Source of the DNA: Coffea arabica | Taxonomy: Eukaryota; Streptophyta; Magnoliopsida; Gentianales; Rubiaceae | Assembly (NCBI RefSeq): GCF_036785885.1 | Contig: NC_092310.1 | Span: 2,232,001-2,296,000 of the forward strand | Direction: 5' to 3' | Length of the DNA stretch: 64,000 nt | Shown here: in pieces, positions 46,948-58,627 of the stretch | Layout of the letters: each line of letters opens with the position of its first letter | Numbering within the stretch: position 1 is the first letter of the stretch | Notes under the pieces: model-generated | Told to the model about the DNA's origin: nothing | Seen by the model: only the letters and a program-made list of their open reading frames with translations | Databases searched by the model: none | Made by a program: the position numbers and the translations under genes

Positions 46948-48225
46948 ATGGTGAAGCCTCGATCTTCTTCTAAGACTAGGACCCCTAGGACTCCTAAGCC
47001 CCCTCCACCTCAGCATTCCATTCCCGCCTCTGACCCCTCGCACGACCCTTCCTCCTCTGGGAGGCGGGCTCGTCTTGGGCGACAAAGAGGCGTCCATATC
47101 TCTGACCCTGCACATTTTGGGGGTCATTTGGTTTTCACCAGGGCGGCCGACAAGCGGCGCTATGAAGCGGCTTGTGAACGACGGATTATTCCTTGTCGTT
47201 ATCGGGACCTCGCCACCTTGGGCCTTCTTAATATTAGCGTCCCCTTTCACGATTTGATTGAAGCCATCGGGTGGCGCCCCTATTCTCGTATCACTGACCT
47301 CCCGGCTTTTGTCGAGTTGGTTAGGGAGTTTTACGCCACGTTTGAGTTTGACCTTCCCACTAACTACACAGTTTCTACCCCTGATGTCATCCGCTTCCGT
47401 TTAATGGGCCAGGAATTCCACCATTCCATAACCGACTTCAATCTGGCCTTTGGTTTCATTGATCCTGCTTATGCTGAGTCTAGGGAGTATGCCGAGAGTG
47501 CGTGTGACTATGTCCAGCCGTTTTTCTCCCGCTATCGCTTTCTTTGGGATGATATGTCTGTAGACAGGGATAACTATGACCCTCGTCTATCCAAGGGGTC
47601 CTATCTGAAGGACCCGGCCTCTCGCTATATCCACCGTTTTTTGGCTTACAGTTTCTCTGGTAGGCGAGATAGTTCGGGCATTCTGTCTAAGCCCGAATTT
47701 TTCTTTATATGGTGCATGCAAAACAATATTAAGGTTAATCTTGGGTGTTGGCTCGCGTCTCAGTTCAAGTCCATTTTGCCTAAAAAGAAGCGGCTCTTGA
47801 TTCTTGGGTCTTACATTACTCACTTGGCTATTAATTTGCATGTCCTTGATATTTCTAACCATAACTTGCATATAGCCTGTCAAATGGAGCCTTTGGATAT
47901 TCCAAGCTTAGAGAAAATGGGCTTAGTTCGAGAGGGCGACAATGGTTGGGAGGTTGTTCCCCCGGGACCGCTACACCCTCCCCCTCGTTCATCCTTTGCC
48001 AGTGCCTCCACGGCAGGCGGTGATCCCGGTCCATCTTCCTCCGTTCCCCTCCATTCCGCCCATACGGATGAGGAATGGAACCAGCTCCGCAACACAGTCG
48101 AGCGGCTTGAGATTCGGCAGAAACACATGGACGTTAACATTTACAATATGGCGCAGAATCTAGCGGCTTTTATGCAGCAAGCCGGGTTCCCTCCTCAGTT
48201 TCCGCCTAACCCACCCTTGTCTTGA
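46948..48225 (+). CDS. Athila env-position ORF, 'putative plant transposon protein' type (425 aa)
   Basis: The start chosen is ATG 46948 in CCACCATGG, an excellent context; an in-frame ATG at 46879 would add 23 residues encoded by the 33-bp repeats. The N-terminal 60 residues are Ser/Pro/Arg-rich. The middle (about 90-330) is a globular domain with blocks ADKRRYEAAC, DLIEAIGWRPY, SKGSYLKDPASRYIHRFLAY and FFIWCMQNNIKVNLGCWLA. The C-terminal part is Pro/Ser-rich, then a predicted helix ending in a Pro/Phe tail. This domain is the one often annotated as putative plant transposon protein in Athila-like elements. I see no signal peptide or membrane span, so an envelope role is not supported. Function unknown. 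Confidence 0.75.
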   Translation: MVKPRSSSKTRTPRTPKPPPPQHSIPASDPSHDPSSSGRRARLGRQRGVHISDPAHFGGHLVFTRAADKRRYEAACERRIIPCRYRDLATLGLLNISVPFHDLIEAIGWRPYSRITDLPAFVELVREFYATFEFDLPTNYTVSTPDVIRFRLMGQEFHHSITDFNLAFGFIDPAYAESREYAESACDYVQPFFSRYRFLWDDMSVDRDNYDPRLSKGSYLKDPASRYIHRFLAYSFSGRRDSSGILSKPEFFFIWCMQNNIKVNLGCWLASQFKSILPKKKRLLILGSYITHLAINLHVLDISNHNLHIACQMEPLDIPSLEKMGLVREGDNGWEVVPPGPLHPPPRSSFASASTAGGDPGPSSSVPLHSAHTDEEWNQLRNTVERLEIRQKHMDVNIYNMAQNLAAFMQQAGFPPQFPPNPPLS

Positions 48226-48229
48226 CGCC

Positions 48230-49289
48230 TTCAGGGAAGTACCGTTGCCCCTCCCCTTTTTCTGATATTATCTTTTCACATTGAGGGCAATGCGTCATTT
48301 AGGTGTGGGGGGGTCAGTTTGGGTGCTAGTTCTCGTTTCTTTATTATTATTATTATTTTTTTTTTATCTTGTTTTCTGCTTAGGTGTTGCTCCTTTATCT
48401 CTTTTGAGTGTCTTTCCCTTACTTCTATCTTGGTGAATATTTTTGGCAGCGCACTTTTTCTTGTTAGTTGTGGTTTGTACTATGAGTTGAGTTACAGTGG
48501 CAAGTAAAAGCATGCCTTCTTGGTGAATACTTTGAGTCTAACGACGTGGTGCAATTTATGGCTAACTTGTTTAGGCAGTATAAATATTTTGCTGGCACTG
48601 TTGTGTAGTTTGGTCTCCTGTTTACCTTAGTTCTCCATATTTGGGACATGACGCAGGCTATGATCTGTAATTATTTGGTATCTTGGTGTTTTCTGGTGAA
48701 TAATGTATGGCTATACTCCGCTGGTGTCGCCACCTAGTAACCGGGAGTCTTCACCACAAGTGTCGGCTCTCGCGTCAAAAAGTGACGATATCTATGAGTA
48801 AATAGACCGGGAGCTACGAAAGGTCGAGTAACTGGGCTCTTTCATCTAAAAATGTCAGAGTTCACGTCAAAAGATTTGAATAGCTCGGGGCTAAGCATCG
48901 GAAAAAGGAAAAAAGAAAAAAAGAGAAACAAAACAGAAAAGAAAAGGGAAAAAAAAAAAGAAAAAAGAAAATCAGATGTGGAGAATATGTGAGTTTATGA
49001 CCATATTAGCCTGCCGATCCTTGGTTCGTATTGTTGAGATTTTGGTTGCCAGTTGACTTAATTACTAACTGTTGCTAGTTATTATTTGGATTTCCTAAGC
49101 GAGTTAGCCATGAATTGGACAGGTCTATGGACTTAAAAGCTAACCGTGAGAGATATGTCTTGACACTTAGTCACTAGACCTTGATTTTGGGTATAGGCAC
49201 AGCTGGCTATGATAATGTGAAAACTAGCCATTGTTGAGTTAAATTTTCCTCATGCTTGGGGGCAAGCATGATTCAGGTGTGGGGGGAAT
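48230..49289 (+). other. Athila 3' noncoding region with purine tracts
   Basis: It contains a long A/G-rich run (48898-48975) and two G-runs after GGTGT (48301-48313 and 49277-49286). The second is the polypurine tract beside the 3' LTR. Confidence 0.6.
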
Positions 49290-50760
49290 TGATAGGGTAC
49301 AATTTGTTAGTAATTTTATTATTAATTTTCCCTTTTATCCCTGACAAATATTGTGTTAATTGCTGATATTTACTCATATTTGGTATGTGGACTTAATTTC
49401 AGGAATAAAGCAGAAAACTACCAAAAGGAGGGACTTTATGGAAAATATGGAGACTTCTAAGGGTTTCAATGCTTGGGTCCTTGAATTGGTGGGGACCACA
49501 AGCTAGTGGAAGGCATCTAGTCATTTGGACTCTAAAAAGAAAGCTACGGAAGGAGACTTGGGGCAAGAAGTACTTTGAAGGCTTTGTCCACATGTGTGGG
49601 GACCACGTAGAGAGCCTTTAGTTATCTTTCTTTTGTGGCTTAAATAGGGATAACGTAGAGTAGCAGAGGGATATCTCTAGTTTTAGTCTTTTAGTGTAGC
49701 TTTACTTTTTTCCTTCTTTTGACTGGCCTCTGGCACACGCCAGGTGTTCGACAAAATTCCCCAACGGGAAAAACACATTTTATTCCTTGCTTCTTAATAG
49801 AAAACGCTATGCTTTTGCAATCCATTAATTCGTGTGATGATTTAATTATGCGGCGTGGCTAAGTCTTCCATCTAGTCAAGGGTCAACTCGACGGCGCAGT
49901 CCCGAAAACCTGTGAGATCTAATTAGTTTTCACGCGTTCCTTAATTTATTAATATTTGCACGTTGCCTGCTTGTATTTTCATGGGATTATTTTATTAATT
50001 GGATGTCAAGGGCCCGATGTTCAATGTGATTTATTAGTCTCGTGCCAATTTAGTCAATTAAATCCGTAATTGTTTGATTGATTAATATTAGTGGCAACTG
50101 GTGTGTTTACACATTAGGGGAACGTGCGATCTAATTTAAATAACCCTCGTAGCGTGTTATTGGTTAGGGCTAGGTTTTTCTAATATTAATGCAATTGGGA
50201 AATTAATTCCTACGGTCGTACCTAGGAGTATTTTCTGGTTAGGGGTGATCAATGGTCGTACCTTGGTTATCAATAATTTAAGGAAAAATTGGTCGTCAGA
50301 CTATAACTAGCCTATTAATAAATTAAGTGAACCTCTCCTGTATCAATGATCGGATAAATGGACTGTGCCTGAATAGTTGCATCCTTGGCTAGAATTTATT
50401 TATTCTTGATTTAATTCCTGCTATATTCGTGCTAGTTAATTATTTATTTTTAGTTGAATTGTTTAATTGTTTTTAGTTTCATTCCGGTAAAACCCCCCCT
50501 TATCAATTGGACTTTAAAAAGAGACAAATATCTCCAGTCCCTGAGGAGACGACTTTACTTGCCACTGCCTACTATTTTTGCCAACTAATTAATTCTGGTA
50601 TATCGGATTCAGCAAACTCTTCGGGAACAGGGTGAATCAAGTAACCCATTGCACACCTAGAGTCCCTGCTCCAGTACCTAGGATTAATTATTGACAGCTC
50701 TTAGTGGTAGCTAGGTTCTATATTATTATTATTATTATTGCACAGGTTGACGACCTGTCA
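49290..50760 (+). repeat. 3' LTR of Athila element (1471 bp)
   Basis: Matches 38145-39615. The differences I saw are at about 49463, 50341, 50372 and 50595 (C/T or G/A transitions). Confidence 0.95.
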
Positions 50761-50890
50761 CTCATGCCACAAATCCAATCAACAAACTTATCAAGAGTAC
50801 CATCTGTAAGGTAATCGTCATCTGGATAGAAAAACGAAAAATCATTTTTCAAGATTGAGGAACAATTATGAAGACTGTCAAGCAATGAAA
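50761..50890 (-). pseudogene. UGT85-like pseudogene, upstream piece
   Basis: Read leftwards from about 50830 this encodes DDDYLTDGTLDKFVDWICGM and continues directly into the piece at 38144 once one CTCAT and the retrotransposon are removed. The joined text matches the region just before the RDLPSF segment of UGT85 enzymes. Further right, similarity fades: either an intron (TATCCAG at about 50822-50828 is acceptor-like) or decay. The N-terminal acceptor-binding half of the UGT is not in the window. Confidence 0.8.
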
Positions 50891-51495
50891 ATCAAAATTC
50901 AAACATTTGAACAACCATCCTTATCAAGTTTTATTCCTTTCAGTATCTGTGTTTCAGAAAATTCATATAGGATTATCTACCAAAGTTGTTGACGCATTAA
51001 TCAAAATGGTAAAAGAAAGAAGAAAAATTAGAAAGATTGTGTTGAGATATACCAACTTTTCCTATAGATTTTATCAGATTGAGTTTGATATCAAAATAAT
51101 TAAGTTATTAGAAAAATAAGGATATTTGTTAACAAAAAATCATGTGGTTTGTTAACAAATATTTTAACTAAGATTTGCTAGTAGAAGAAGATTATATTTT
51201 GTTAAAATTTTTAAGATAACTGTTAGTTAGATATTTTGCTAGTTTGTTTCATGTAATCACTACAAATAGTGAGTTGATAAATGTAGAACACAAACTCATT
51301 TTTCATCTTTAATACAAGTCTCTTATAAGTTTTTTTTGCAACGCTAAGGTGTTGTTTCTTAGTTTATATTTCAAAAAACCAACAAAGTGGTATCAAGAGC
51401 CCAAATCTTAAGGGCCTCTTTCTTTGAGAGTGAGTGAATCTAGTGAAAATCTCTTTTTCACTATAAAATTATACATTTAAGCCTTCAACATCAAA

Positions 51496-52330
51496 ATGCC
51501 AGGAAACAACTTCTTGTCGAATCCTTCAAGTTTCACTGGTGACAACTACTAAATTTGGGCTGTCAAAATGAAGTTCTATTTGGTGGCTATGATCTTTGGG
51601 ATATGGTAGAGACAGATCCTGTTTCTGAATTGTCGGAAGATTCAACTATTACAGAGATGAGAGCCCAGAGGAATGCCGTTAAAATGAGATCAAAAGCCAT
51701 GACATGCATTCATTTAGCAGTTTTCAATGCAGTATTTACAAAAATTATGGCTTGTGAAACTGCAAAGGAAGCTTGGGATGCTCTCAAAGTGACTTTTTAA
51801 GGCAATGACAGAATAAGACAGATGCAAGTTTTGAACCTTAGGAGAGAATTCGAACTGTTTAGGATGAAAGACAAGAAAACATTAAAGAGTATTCTGACAG
51901 ACTCTGAAATGTTGTGAACAAAATCAAGTTGATTGGAGAACAACTTTCGGATAGCAAAGTTGTAGAGAAAGTATTGATAAGTTTACCAGAAAGGTTTGAA
52001 ACCAAGATTTCCTCCCTTGAAAATTCAAGGGATCTCTCTCGGATGACCTTGTCAGAATTGATCAATACTTTAGAGGCACAAGAACAAAGACGAACTATAA
52101 GAACTGAAGAAATCATTGAAGGTGCTTTTCAAGCAACAAATAAGGATCAAATTCGACAAGGTGGTAGAAATGACCAAGAGAAAAATAGCAAAGATGAGAA
52201 GAAAAATGGCAAAAATCCTCCGTATTCACACTGTAAGAAAACCTCACATCTTCAATATATTGTTGGTTTAAACCTGACATTCATGTAGGTTTTGTAAGCA
52301 AATGGAACATATGGAGAGAGTTTGCAAAAA
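51496..52330 (+). pseudogene. broken copia gag
   Basis: Starts MPGNNFLSNPSSFTGDNY, then a stop at 51547-51549. UBN2-type gag text continues through several frames (SKAMTCIHLAV, ETAKEAWDALK, LVNTL-like segments) and ends in a CCHC knuckle encoded at 52287-52328. Confidence 0.85.
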
Positions 52331-52799
52331 TAAAGGAAAAAGAAGACATCAATCTCAGATGGTTGATGAAAAAGATGAGAAGCAACCTTTTGTGGCCACT
52401 TGTTTTGCAAACAATAATTTTAGTTCTGAAACTTGGCTAATAGATAGTGGTTGCACTCATCACATGGCATATGAAGAATCTATGTTTAGAAAACTTGATA
52501 AATCGCAAATCTCCAAAGTCAAAATTGGAAATAGAGGTTATATTGAGGTGAAAGGCAGAGGTAGTGTTGCTATTGATTATGGTTCAGGTATCAAAATTAT
52601 TTTTGATGTTTTATATGTACCTGAAATTAATCAAAATCTATTAAGTGTTGGACAGTTATTGGAGAAGAATTATTCTGTCATTTTCAAAAACAGGACCTGT
52701 GTTATACATGATCCAGTTGTGAATGAGTTTTTCTCAGTGAAAATGAGAGGCAAAAATTTTGCTTTGAATTTGTCAGAAATTGACAATACTAAGGTGTAG
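52302..52799 (+). pseudogene. copia protease region
   Basis: An open frame encodes TWLIDSGCTHHM, the aspartic protease active site of copia elements (DSG), followed by the usual VLYVPEINQNLLSVGQL text. It stops before integrase. Confidence 0.88.
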
Positions 52800-53044
52800 T
52801 ATTTTGAATCAAAAAATTCAGATATTGCTAAAATTCAGGAGAAGATCACTGATGAGGCAATTGAAGGAGTTTATGTTGTGAAAATTCATGAAAAGCTACC
52901 CAAAGATGATGGTGGTGACAAAACTGATAAAAAACCATACAAAAATTTGAAGGATTGCTTTATGTCTCTGATAGCAATTATTTTTTGTATTGCAAATTTC
53001 TTCTTCAGGTTCATCTATTACATATGGGAGTTCCACTTTCAAGT

Positions 53045-53228
53045 TGCAAAGAAATCATTTGAATACATCAAAAAATTTGGTATTGATTTTGAAGTTTGGC
53101 TCAAGAAACATTGCAAGACTGATTACCAGATTGCAGACATTTTTATGAAAGTATTGTCCAAAACAAGGTTCAAAAATTTAAGAAGACAATTGAAAATCTA
53201 CAGCAAAAATGGCAAGGAGGAGTGTTGA
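53045..53228 (+). pseudogene. copia RNase H C-terminal remnant
   Basis: Encodes TDYQIADIFMKVLSKTRF and a short tail, the extreme C-terminus of copia polyproteins. It shows that a deletion of about 3 kb joined the protease region to the RNase H tail. Confidence 0.85.
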
Positions 53229-53573
53229 GATATGCCAACTTTTCCTACAGATTTTATCAGATTGAATTTGACATCAAAATAATTTAGTTATTAGAAAAAT
53301 AAGAATATTTGTTAACAAAAGATCATGTTGATTTGTTAACAAATATTTTAGTTAAGATTTGCCAGTAGAAGAAGATTATATTTTGTTGAAATTTTTAGAA
53401 TAATTGTTAGTTGGATATTTTATTAGTTTGTTTCATATAATCACTATAAATAGTGAGTTGATGAATGTAGAACACAGGCTCATTTTCCATCATTAATACA
53501 AGTTTCTTATAAGTTTTTTTTGCAATACTAAGGTGTTGTTTTTTAGTTCATGCCCCAAAAAACCAACAGACTG

Positions 53574-54765
53574 CTTCTGTTATTTATGACAGCTAATATG
53601 TATCATTAGTTTTGCTATCAACAACTTATCACTGCACATGTATACTTACTAATGTGGTAGCCCATCTCAGTAGATCTAATTGAAGGAGTTACTTAACATA
53701 TTGCAATCCTATCTTTCTTTTTGTGATAATTTCATGAACCTTCTTTAAGGTTTTTCGTAATATCACTTAGCATTAGTGGTGGAGTCAAGTCTTATAATCA
53801 TTGGGGCCCGTACTGTATTTCTAAATTGATATTATTGTTATGTTAAAAAAAGTAGTTTACATTAAGATTGTATTTTATCTTGAATTTTCAAGTTTTAAGC
53901 TTCTAACATTATTTCTTTTCCATATCCTATTCAATTTTGTATGTTAATAGCTTCCAAACAATTTCACCAATGGAGAGATGTCTAGAAGAAAATACTAATA
54001 TTTTGGGGCCGGGGAGGGAAGGGGAGGGAGGGGTAATGTTTGGGGAGATTGGGATTTTTCAACATATAAGGGGCAATGTAAATCAAAATTTGTATTTTCC
54101 AAAATTTAGGGGTTACAATTATAAGAAAAAAACTAAAAAACTTTCAAATCTTTGAAGCCCATTCTTCATTACAGGATGGCTCTATCATTCCTTATCATCC
54201 ATGAGATTTTAAAAATATTCCTTACCTCGTCAGTTTGAACTGTCTAGATATTTCATTAAATGCCATCAACTGACAACATTACCCTTGCACTATTAATAAC
54301 TATTATTTTACCAAAAAAAATCCAAAAGGAAGAAAAAACTTTTAAATAAAAAAATTATGGACAAAAGATAACCAAATTGTCATTCCAAATTGGTTTGTAT
54401 TTCTCTGTGTCTCCAACTGGTACTTGAGCTTAGTCTATAGTTGGTCACTTGAATAATTTTAGTAAATAATTAACACCTTGGAGAATTTTATCAGTCGAAT
54501 TTGTAGAAGGCAGGCAAATTTTTTTACAAAGTGCATTCTAATAAATGATGTTATGGAAGTTGCATTTAAAATTATATTAATATTTTCATACGTGTGGTAT
54601 GCATGCAACCTCCACTTATAAAAAAAGTTATTGAAAATATTAGTTTAAGAATTATTTTGTAACCAAAATTTTTTTAGCTTTACTATTACCCTTATTTATC
54701 CTATTTATGAAGCTTACAATAGACATAAAAATTAAAATAAGGCTAAAAGGTAAATGTAAAAATAT
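53574..54765. other. AT-rich intergenic DNA
   Basis: At about 53724-53775 one weak match to the GGGATAATTTCAG Mutator-type end is visible without a partner. A G-rich stretch is at 54005-54050. No gene is supported. Confidence 0.35.
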
Positions 54766-54774
54766 GAGAGGTTG

Positions 54775-55109
54775 CATGTAAGAAACTTGAGTTAGATGGA
54801 ATTCCTTGCTCCCACGCGTTTGCAGTTATGAAAGCGGAAGATATGGACGAGATTCCTAAATCATGCATTCTGTTTAGATGGACTCAGCAAGCAAAGCCAG
54901 CAGAAAAAAAAAATTCTATTCAACTTGAAGATTCAGCAATTCAAACAGCTCAATTTGGTGTTTTATATGCATTAAGTAATCAAATGTGTTTTTATGCAGT
55001 TAAGACACAACAAGGATATGATGAAGCTAGAGATTGCATTATAAATTTAGCATCTCGTTTCAAAAATCTTTGGGTGAATGACACGCCTCTAGTGCATAAA
55101 GCTAAATGA
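54775..55109 (+). pseudogene. FAR1-related (MULE-derived) protein fragment, SWIM-finger end
   Basis: The frame encodes CKKLELDGIPCSHAFAVMK, matching the CxC-xn-CxH SWIM zinc finger of FAR1/FHY3-related proteins (second half intact, first CxC disturbed). A PKSCILFRWTQQAKP block follows, as in the family's conserved KRWTKNAK region, then a helical tail. The DNA-binding N-terminus and MULE transposase core are absent. Likely a stranded gene or transposon fragment. Confidence 0.8.
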
Positions 55110-55114
55110 AAGGA

Positions 55115-57395
55115 CAATATGATGGATGAGTCCACAAAGAGGAGTGATTTTGATGTTCCTGATCCAATTCTGTAACAAAGTTCATAAAGCAAAAGTCCTA
55201 CTTATTTGTATCTTTCTTGTAACATTATTTTTTCTTGCAATTTTCTATTTTAGTTATCCATCTGACACTAGTACGGGCATAGATACGGATTAAGCAACTA
55301 GTTTGAGGAGTAATATTTTTTATCATAAAATTAATTTGAATTGAATTAACAAGTTGATATTTTCAAAAAAAAAGTGTAATTTTTTGGGACTTAGATTGTC
55401 ATTTTTGAAAAAATTTTAAAAAACTATATTTTGGCAATTGTTGTCTTTGACACTTAATTGTCTAGACCAACTTTTATCAGTTATCCGCATACAATTAGTG
55501 TCATTAAGAATAATTGAAGTTCTGATAGCAATACTCTATTCAAATGTAAATATCAACCCAAGTGACAAAATAAATGATAACTAAACAAATGAAATATGAG
55601 CTCAATTAATCGTGTTCAGACTACAAATTCGGTTAATGGATAATTAGTATATACTAAATTGTATTTCCATTTGTAGAAAAATAATATGCATTTTATATCT
55701 ACTAACGAATAAATTACTGATGTTTTAAATAAATCAAACCTAAACTCATGGTATGATATGTATGCAGTTGCTCACATTTATATTTATGCCATCATTCTTT
55801 CTTTCCATTTTCTTTTTAATAGTGCAAATTTCTTTTAATTATATTGGTAAAAAAAATAAAATACTTTACTAATTATTCCAATTTATGTAGCAAGTGTTAG
55901 TAATTTCATTAGAAATTATGCTATGTAAAAATGGTTTAATAATTTTTTACTAAACATAAATACTGCATACAAAAGAAAAAGATATTTGATTTTGTTTTAC
56001 TTTGATTAGAAAAACTTGTGATAGTAATAACGAAAATGGTGACAGTGGTGCAAATTTTGAATCAACAATCAACGTACCCTTGATTATGGTAATTTTTTAG
56101 TAGATCAGACCAATATATGCCATAAAGTGGTAAGATTTAATCATTTATGAGTTGACAATTTTAGCAGTCTATACACCCTTCACCTATAAAAAATTATGAT
56201 TATTATAAAATGACATTTTATAATAATTTACATAATATTTGCCAACTAAAAATAAGTTTGATAAAAAAATATGCATACAAATTTATAATGTAAATGATAC
56301 AAAATATATTTGAAAGTCACAAAACTTAATATATGGGTAAATTTAATAATTTTCAAAGATCATGCTACATTAATACACCTTTAACTTTTATAATTGTGAC
56401 CTAGAAAATAAATTTATTAAAATTTTACCATTTTATTAAATTCATAAGTATTAATATACGGAAATTGTGATGTATAGATAAGTGCTATTCTATATATAAC
56501 TCGAAAGATTTGTTATTGTCATCCAAACTGTCTAACCTTTCACAAATTCAAAAATAATTCAAAAATTTGTAAAATGACAAATTATTCTTACATATTTTAT
56601 AAGGTCATGTGAAAAAATAGCCTTCATAGTATATTTAAAATGCTTGAAACACATAACATTTATAAATGATGCATACAATCGTTTATTAGACATTTACGTT
56701 ATGAGCAATTACTAACTATAATATTTAGTTTCAATCATTAATAAAAAATCTTAGCATTATTTTAAATAAACTTTCTAATACTTGTTTCATATAAGTTTCT
56801 TTAAGTAAAATAATAAATTTATGCCACAAACTAGTAAGTTTTGACGATTAACCAAATTTATTATTCTATCAACAAGATTTACTGTTAATCTATAAAAACT
56901 TACTATTACTTGAAATAAACTTACTCTCCAAAAAGTAAGTTTCCAATATAGAGTAGTAATTTATTTTTAAAAAAGTAATTTTTCATATATAATTCGATTT
57001 GCCTCGGGTTAACTTACTATTTTTAATGCGAAATTTACTAACCAAATTTTTAGGTATTATCTTATTTAGATGACCGGTCCAACAGATAATCAAATGATCG
57101 TTAAACGTATTTTTACCTGTGATATTAGGTAAAACCAGTTTCATTATCATAATTATGTTACTTCAGACTTTTCCAAAAATGGAAAAAAAGCATTTGTTTT
57201 TGTTTGATAGATAGAAAAAACATTTGCAAACTTGTCTCTATACCCTTCTCAATCCCTCCCTATCCCTCTCGCTTACACAACATCATCTTCCACACCAATA
57301 CGACCTTACACAGAGTCATTCTTACCCGGTATTTACTTCTCCATCTTGAGTCATTCTTACCAGTGAAAATAAGTCCAACAAGTCTTGGAAGCCTA
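55115..57395. other. AT-rich intergenic DNA
   Basis: About 2.3 kb with no supported gene, RNA or clear repeat. Confidence 0.4.
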
Positions 57396-57402
57396 TCGGT
57401 TT

Positions 57403-57465
57403 GCGTCATTCTCTGGAAAGGTCCTTCTTTTTAGCGTCGTTCTCTAGAAAGGTCCTTCTTTTCTT
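57403..57465. repeat. 28-bp tandem duplication
   Basis: GAAAGGTCCTTCTTTT and CGTYRTTCTCT recur 47-48 bp apart. Confidence 0.6.
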
Positions 57466-57887
57466 GATTTCACCACGAGAAAGCTACTAGCAGACGAGGG
57501 GAAGAGTAGCTCCCAAGGAGGGTCAGCAGAGCAAGGCAAACAGCAAAGGCACTACGCTTTTGGTGCTTTTGCCATTTCACTCTCACAAGACAAGATCATT
57601 ATACAACCTTGGGATGGTCTAAAACTTGCACCTTTACTACAAAAATTGGTTGTTTTAAGTAAAACTTAGTACTTCATCTTTGTGTTTTAATTTTTTTCTA
57701 TCCATATCTGAAAACTTTCTAGGAACATCATTCATGGCTCAATGAGGCTGGAGTTGTGCTACTAGTCATCAAGCAAGACCCAGGTTCAGGTAACGACCCT
57801 ATCTCCCAATATTTAGTATAATATTTACTAGTAATGAGCGGTAGTTTTGGACATTAATGTATTTGTTAACCTATTTTTAAGATATGT

Positions 57888-58310
57888 TGTTATGAACTGA
57901 GTCTTATGGATGGTGATGGAGCTAATCATATGATCAGCTACAATGATGATCAAATGAAAAGCAATTGAAAGTTAGTTACTGCAAGCAAGCAAGAAGTTAA
58001 CAGTTTGCTAGAATATTAGTGTTAGGTAATAGAGGGAATTTTGTAGTGCTTATTACTAAATCTTCAACCCACTTTCTGTATATAAATAGAGGATTGATTG
58101 TATCTTAGGCAGCAATGATTTGAGTTGTAATAACTTCTCCTCTCTGGAATAATAAAATCTTCTCATTCTCCCTCAACCTCTTTTCTGATACTTACCTTTT
58201 TCTCAATTCTCACTTCTTCTACTTTCTCCCTAAACCTCTTCTCTGATACTTACCTCTTTCTCAATTCTCACTTCTTCTACTTTCTCCCTAAACTCTCTTT
58301 TCTGAACCAG
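57888..58310 (+). mobile_element. possible solo or truncated LTR
   Basis: TGTTATGAAC, a TATATAAATAGAGG promoter-like box (about 58079) and a TAATAAAATC poly(A)-like box give the layout of a copia-type LTR. The right part carries a 64-bp tandem duplication (58169-58295: CTCACTTCTTCTACTTTCTC). No target duplication or partner was found, so this is tentative. Confidence 0.35.
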
Positions 58311-58620
58311 ATCATTATATATGTGTCCTATAATATAATATTTAATATTTTAGTTTAGTATTAGTGAGTAATATTTAGTATAATATTTTACTAGTAATGA
58401 GCACTATTTTTTGATGGTAATGTGTTTATTAATCTATTTTTTTTAAGATATGTGTCCTATAATATAATATAATATTTTAGTTTAGCAGTAATGAGGAGTG
58501 AGCACTAGTTTTGCATATTAATGTATTTGAATATTTGGATGTTAATGTATTTTTAAGATATTTGGATATTAGGATATTAATGTATTTGTTAATTTATTTT
58601 TAAGAAATATGTTGGGCTAT
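58310..58620. repeat. AT-rich diverged repeat
   Basis: Blocks TGTGTCCTATAATATAATA and TAATGTATTTGTTAA recur two to three times here, and once at 57812-57890. Confidence 0.55.
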
Positions 58621-58627
58621 TATTGGA

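Larger units (their letters stand above)
38145..50760 (+). mobile_element. full-length Athila-type Ty3 LTR retrotransposon (12.6 kb)
   Basis: The element has 1471-bp LTRs that begin TG and end CA, and an exact 5-bp target duplication CTCAT. The primer-binding site next to the left LTR, TGGCGCCGTTGCCGGGGA (about 39622-39639), complements the 3' end of plant tRNA-Asp, typical of Athila/Tat. A polypurine tract GTGGGGGGAA abuts the right LTR. Inside is one intact gag-pol ORF, a repeat- and GC-rich spacer, and a second ORF in the env position. By eye only four substitutions separate the two LTRs, so the insertion is recent and the copy may still be active. It splits the UGT pseudogene. Confidence 0.95.
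51040..53568 (+). mobile_element. internally deleted Ty1/copia retrotransposon (2.5 kb)
   Basis: LTRs of 345 and 346 bp (51040-51384 and 53223-53568) begin TGTTGAGATAT and end CCAACA. The flanking 5-bp repeats are GATTG and GACTG, one mismatch. The primer-binding site TGGTATCAAGAGCC (51387-51400) is of the tRNA-Met type used by copia elements. A purine tract GGCAAGGAGGAG precedes the 3' LTR. The LTRs differ at roughly 8% of positions by eye, so it is much older than the Athila element. Integrase, reverse transcriptase and most of RNase H are missing. Confidence 0.93.

Noticed and set aside
46948..48225. Calling the second Athila ORF a true envelope protein.
   Set aside because: No signal peptide, membrane span or fusion-like segment is visible; only its position matches env.
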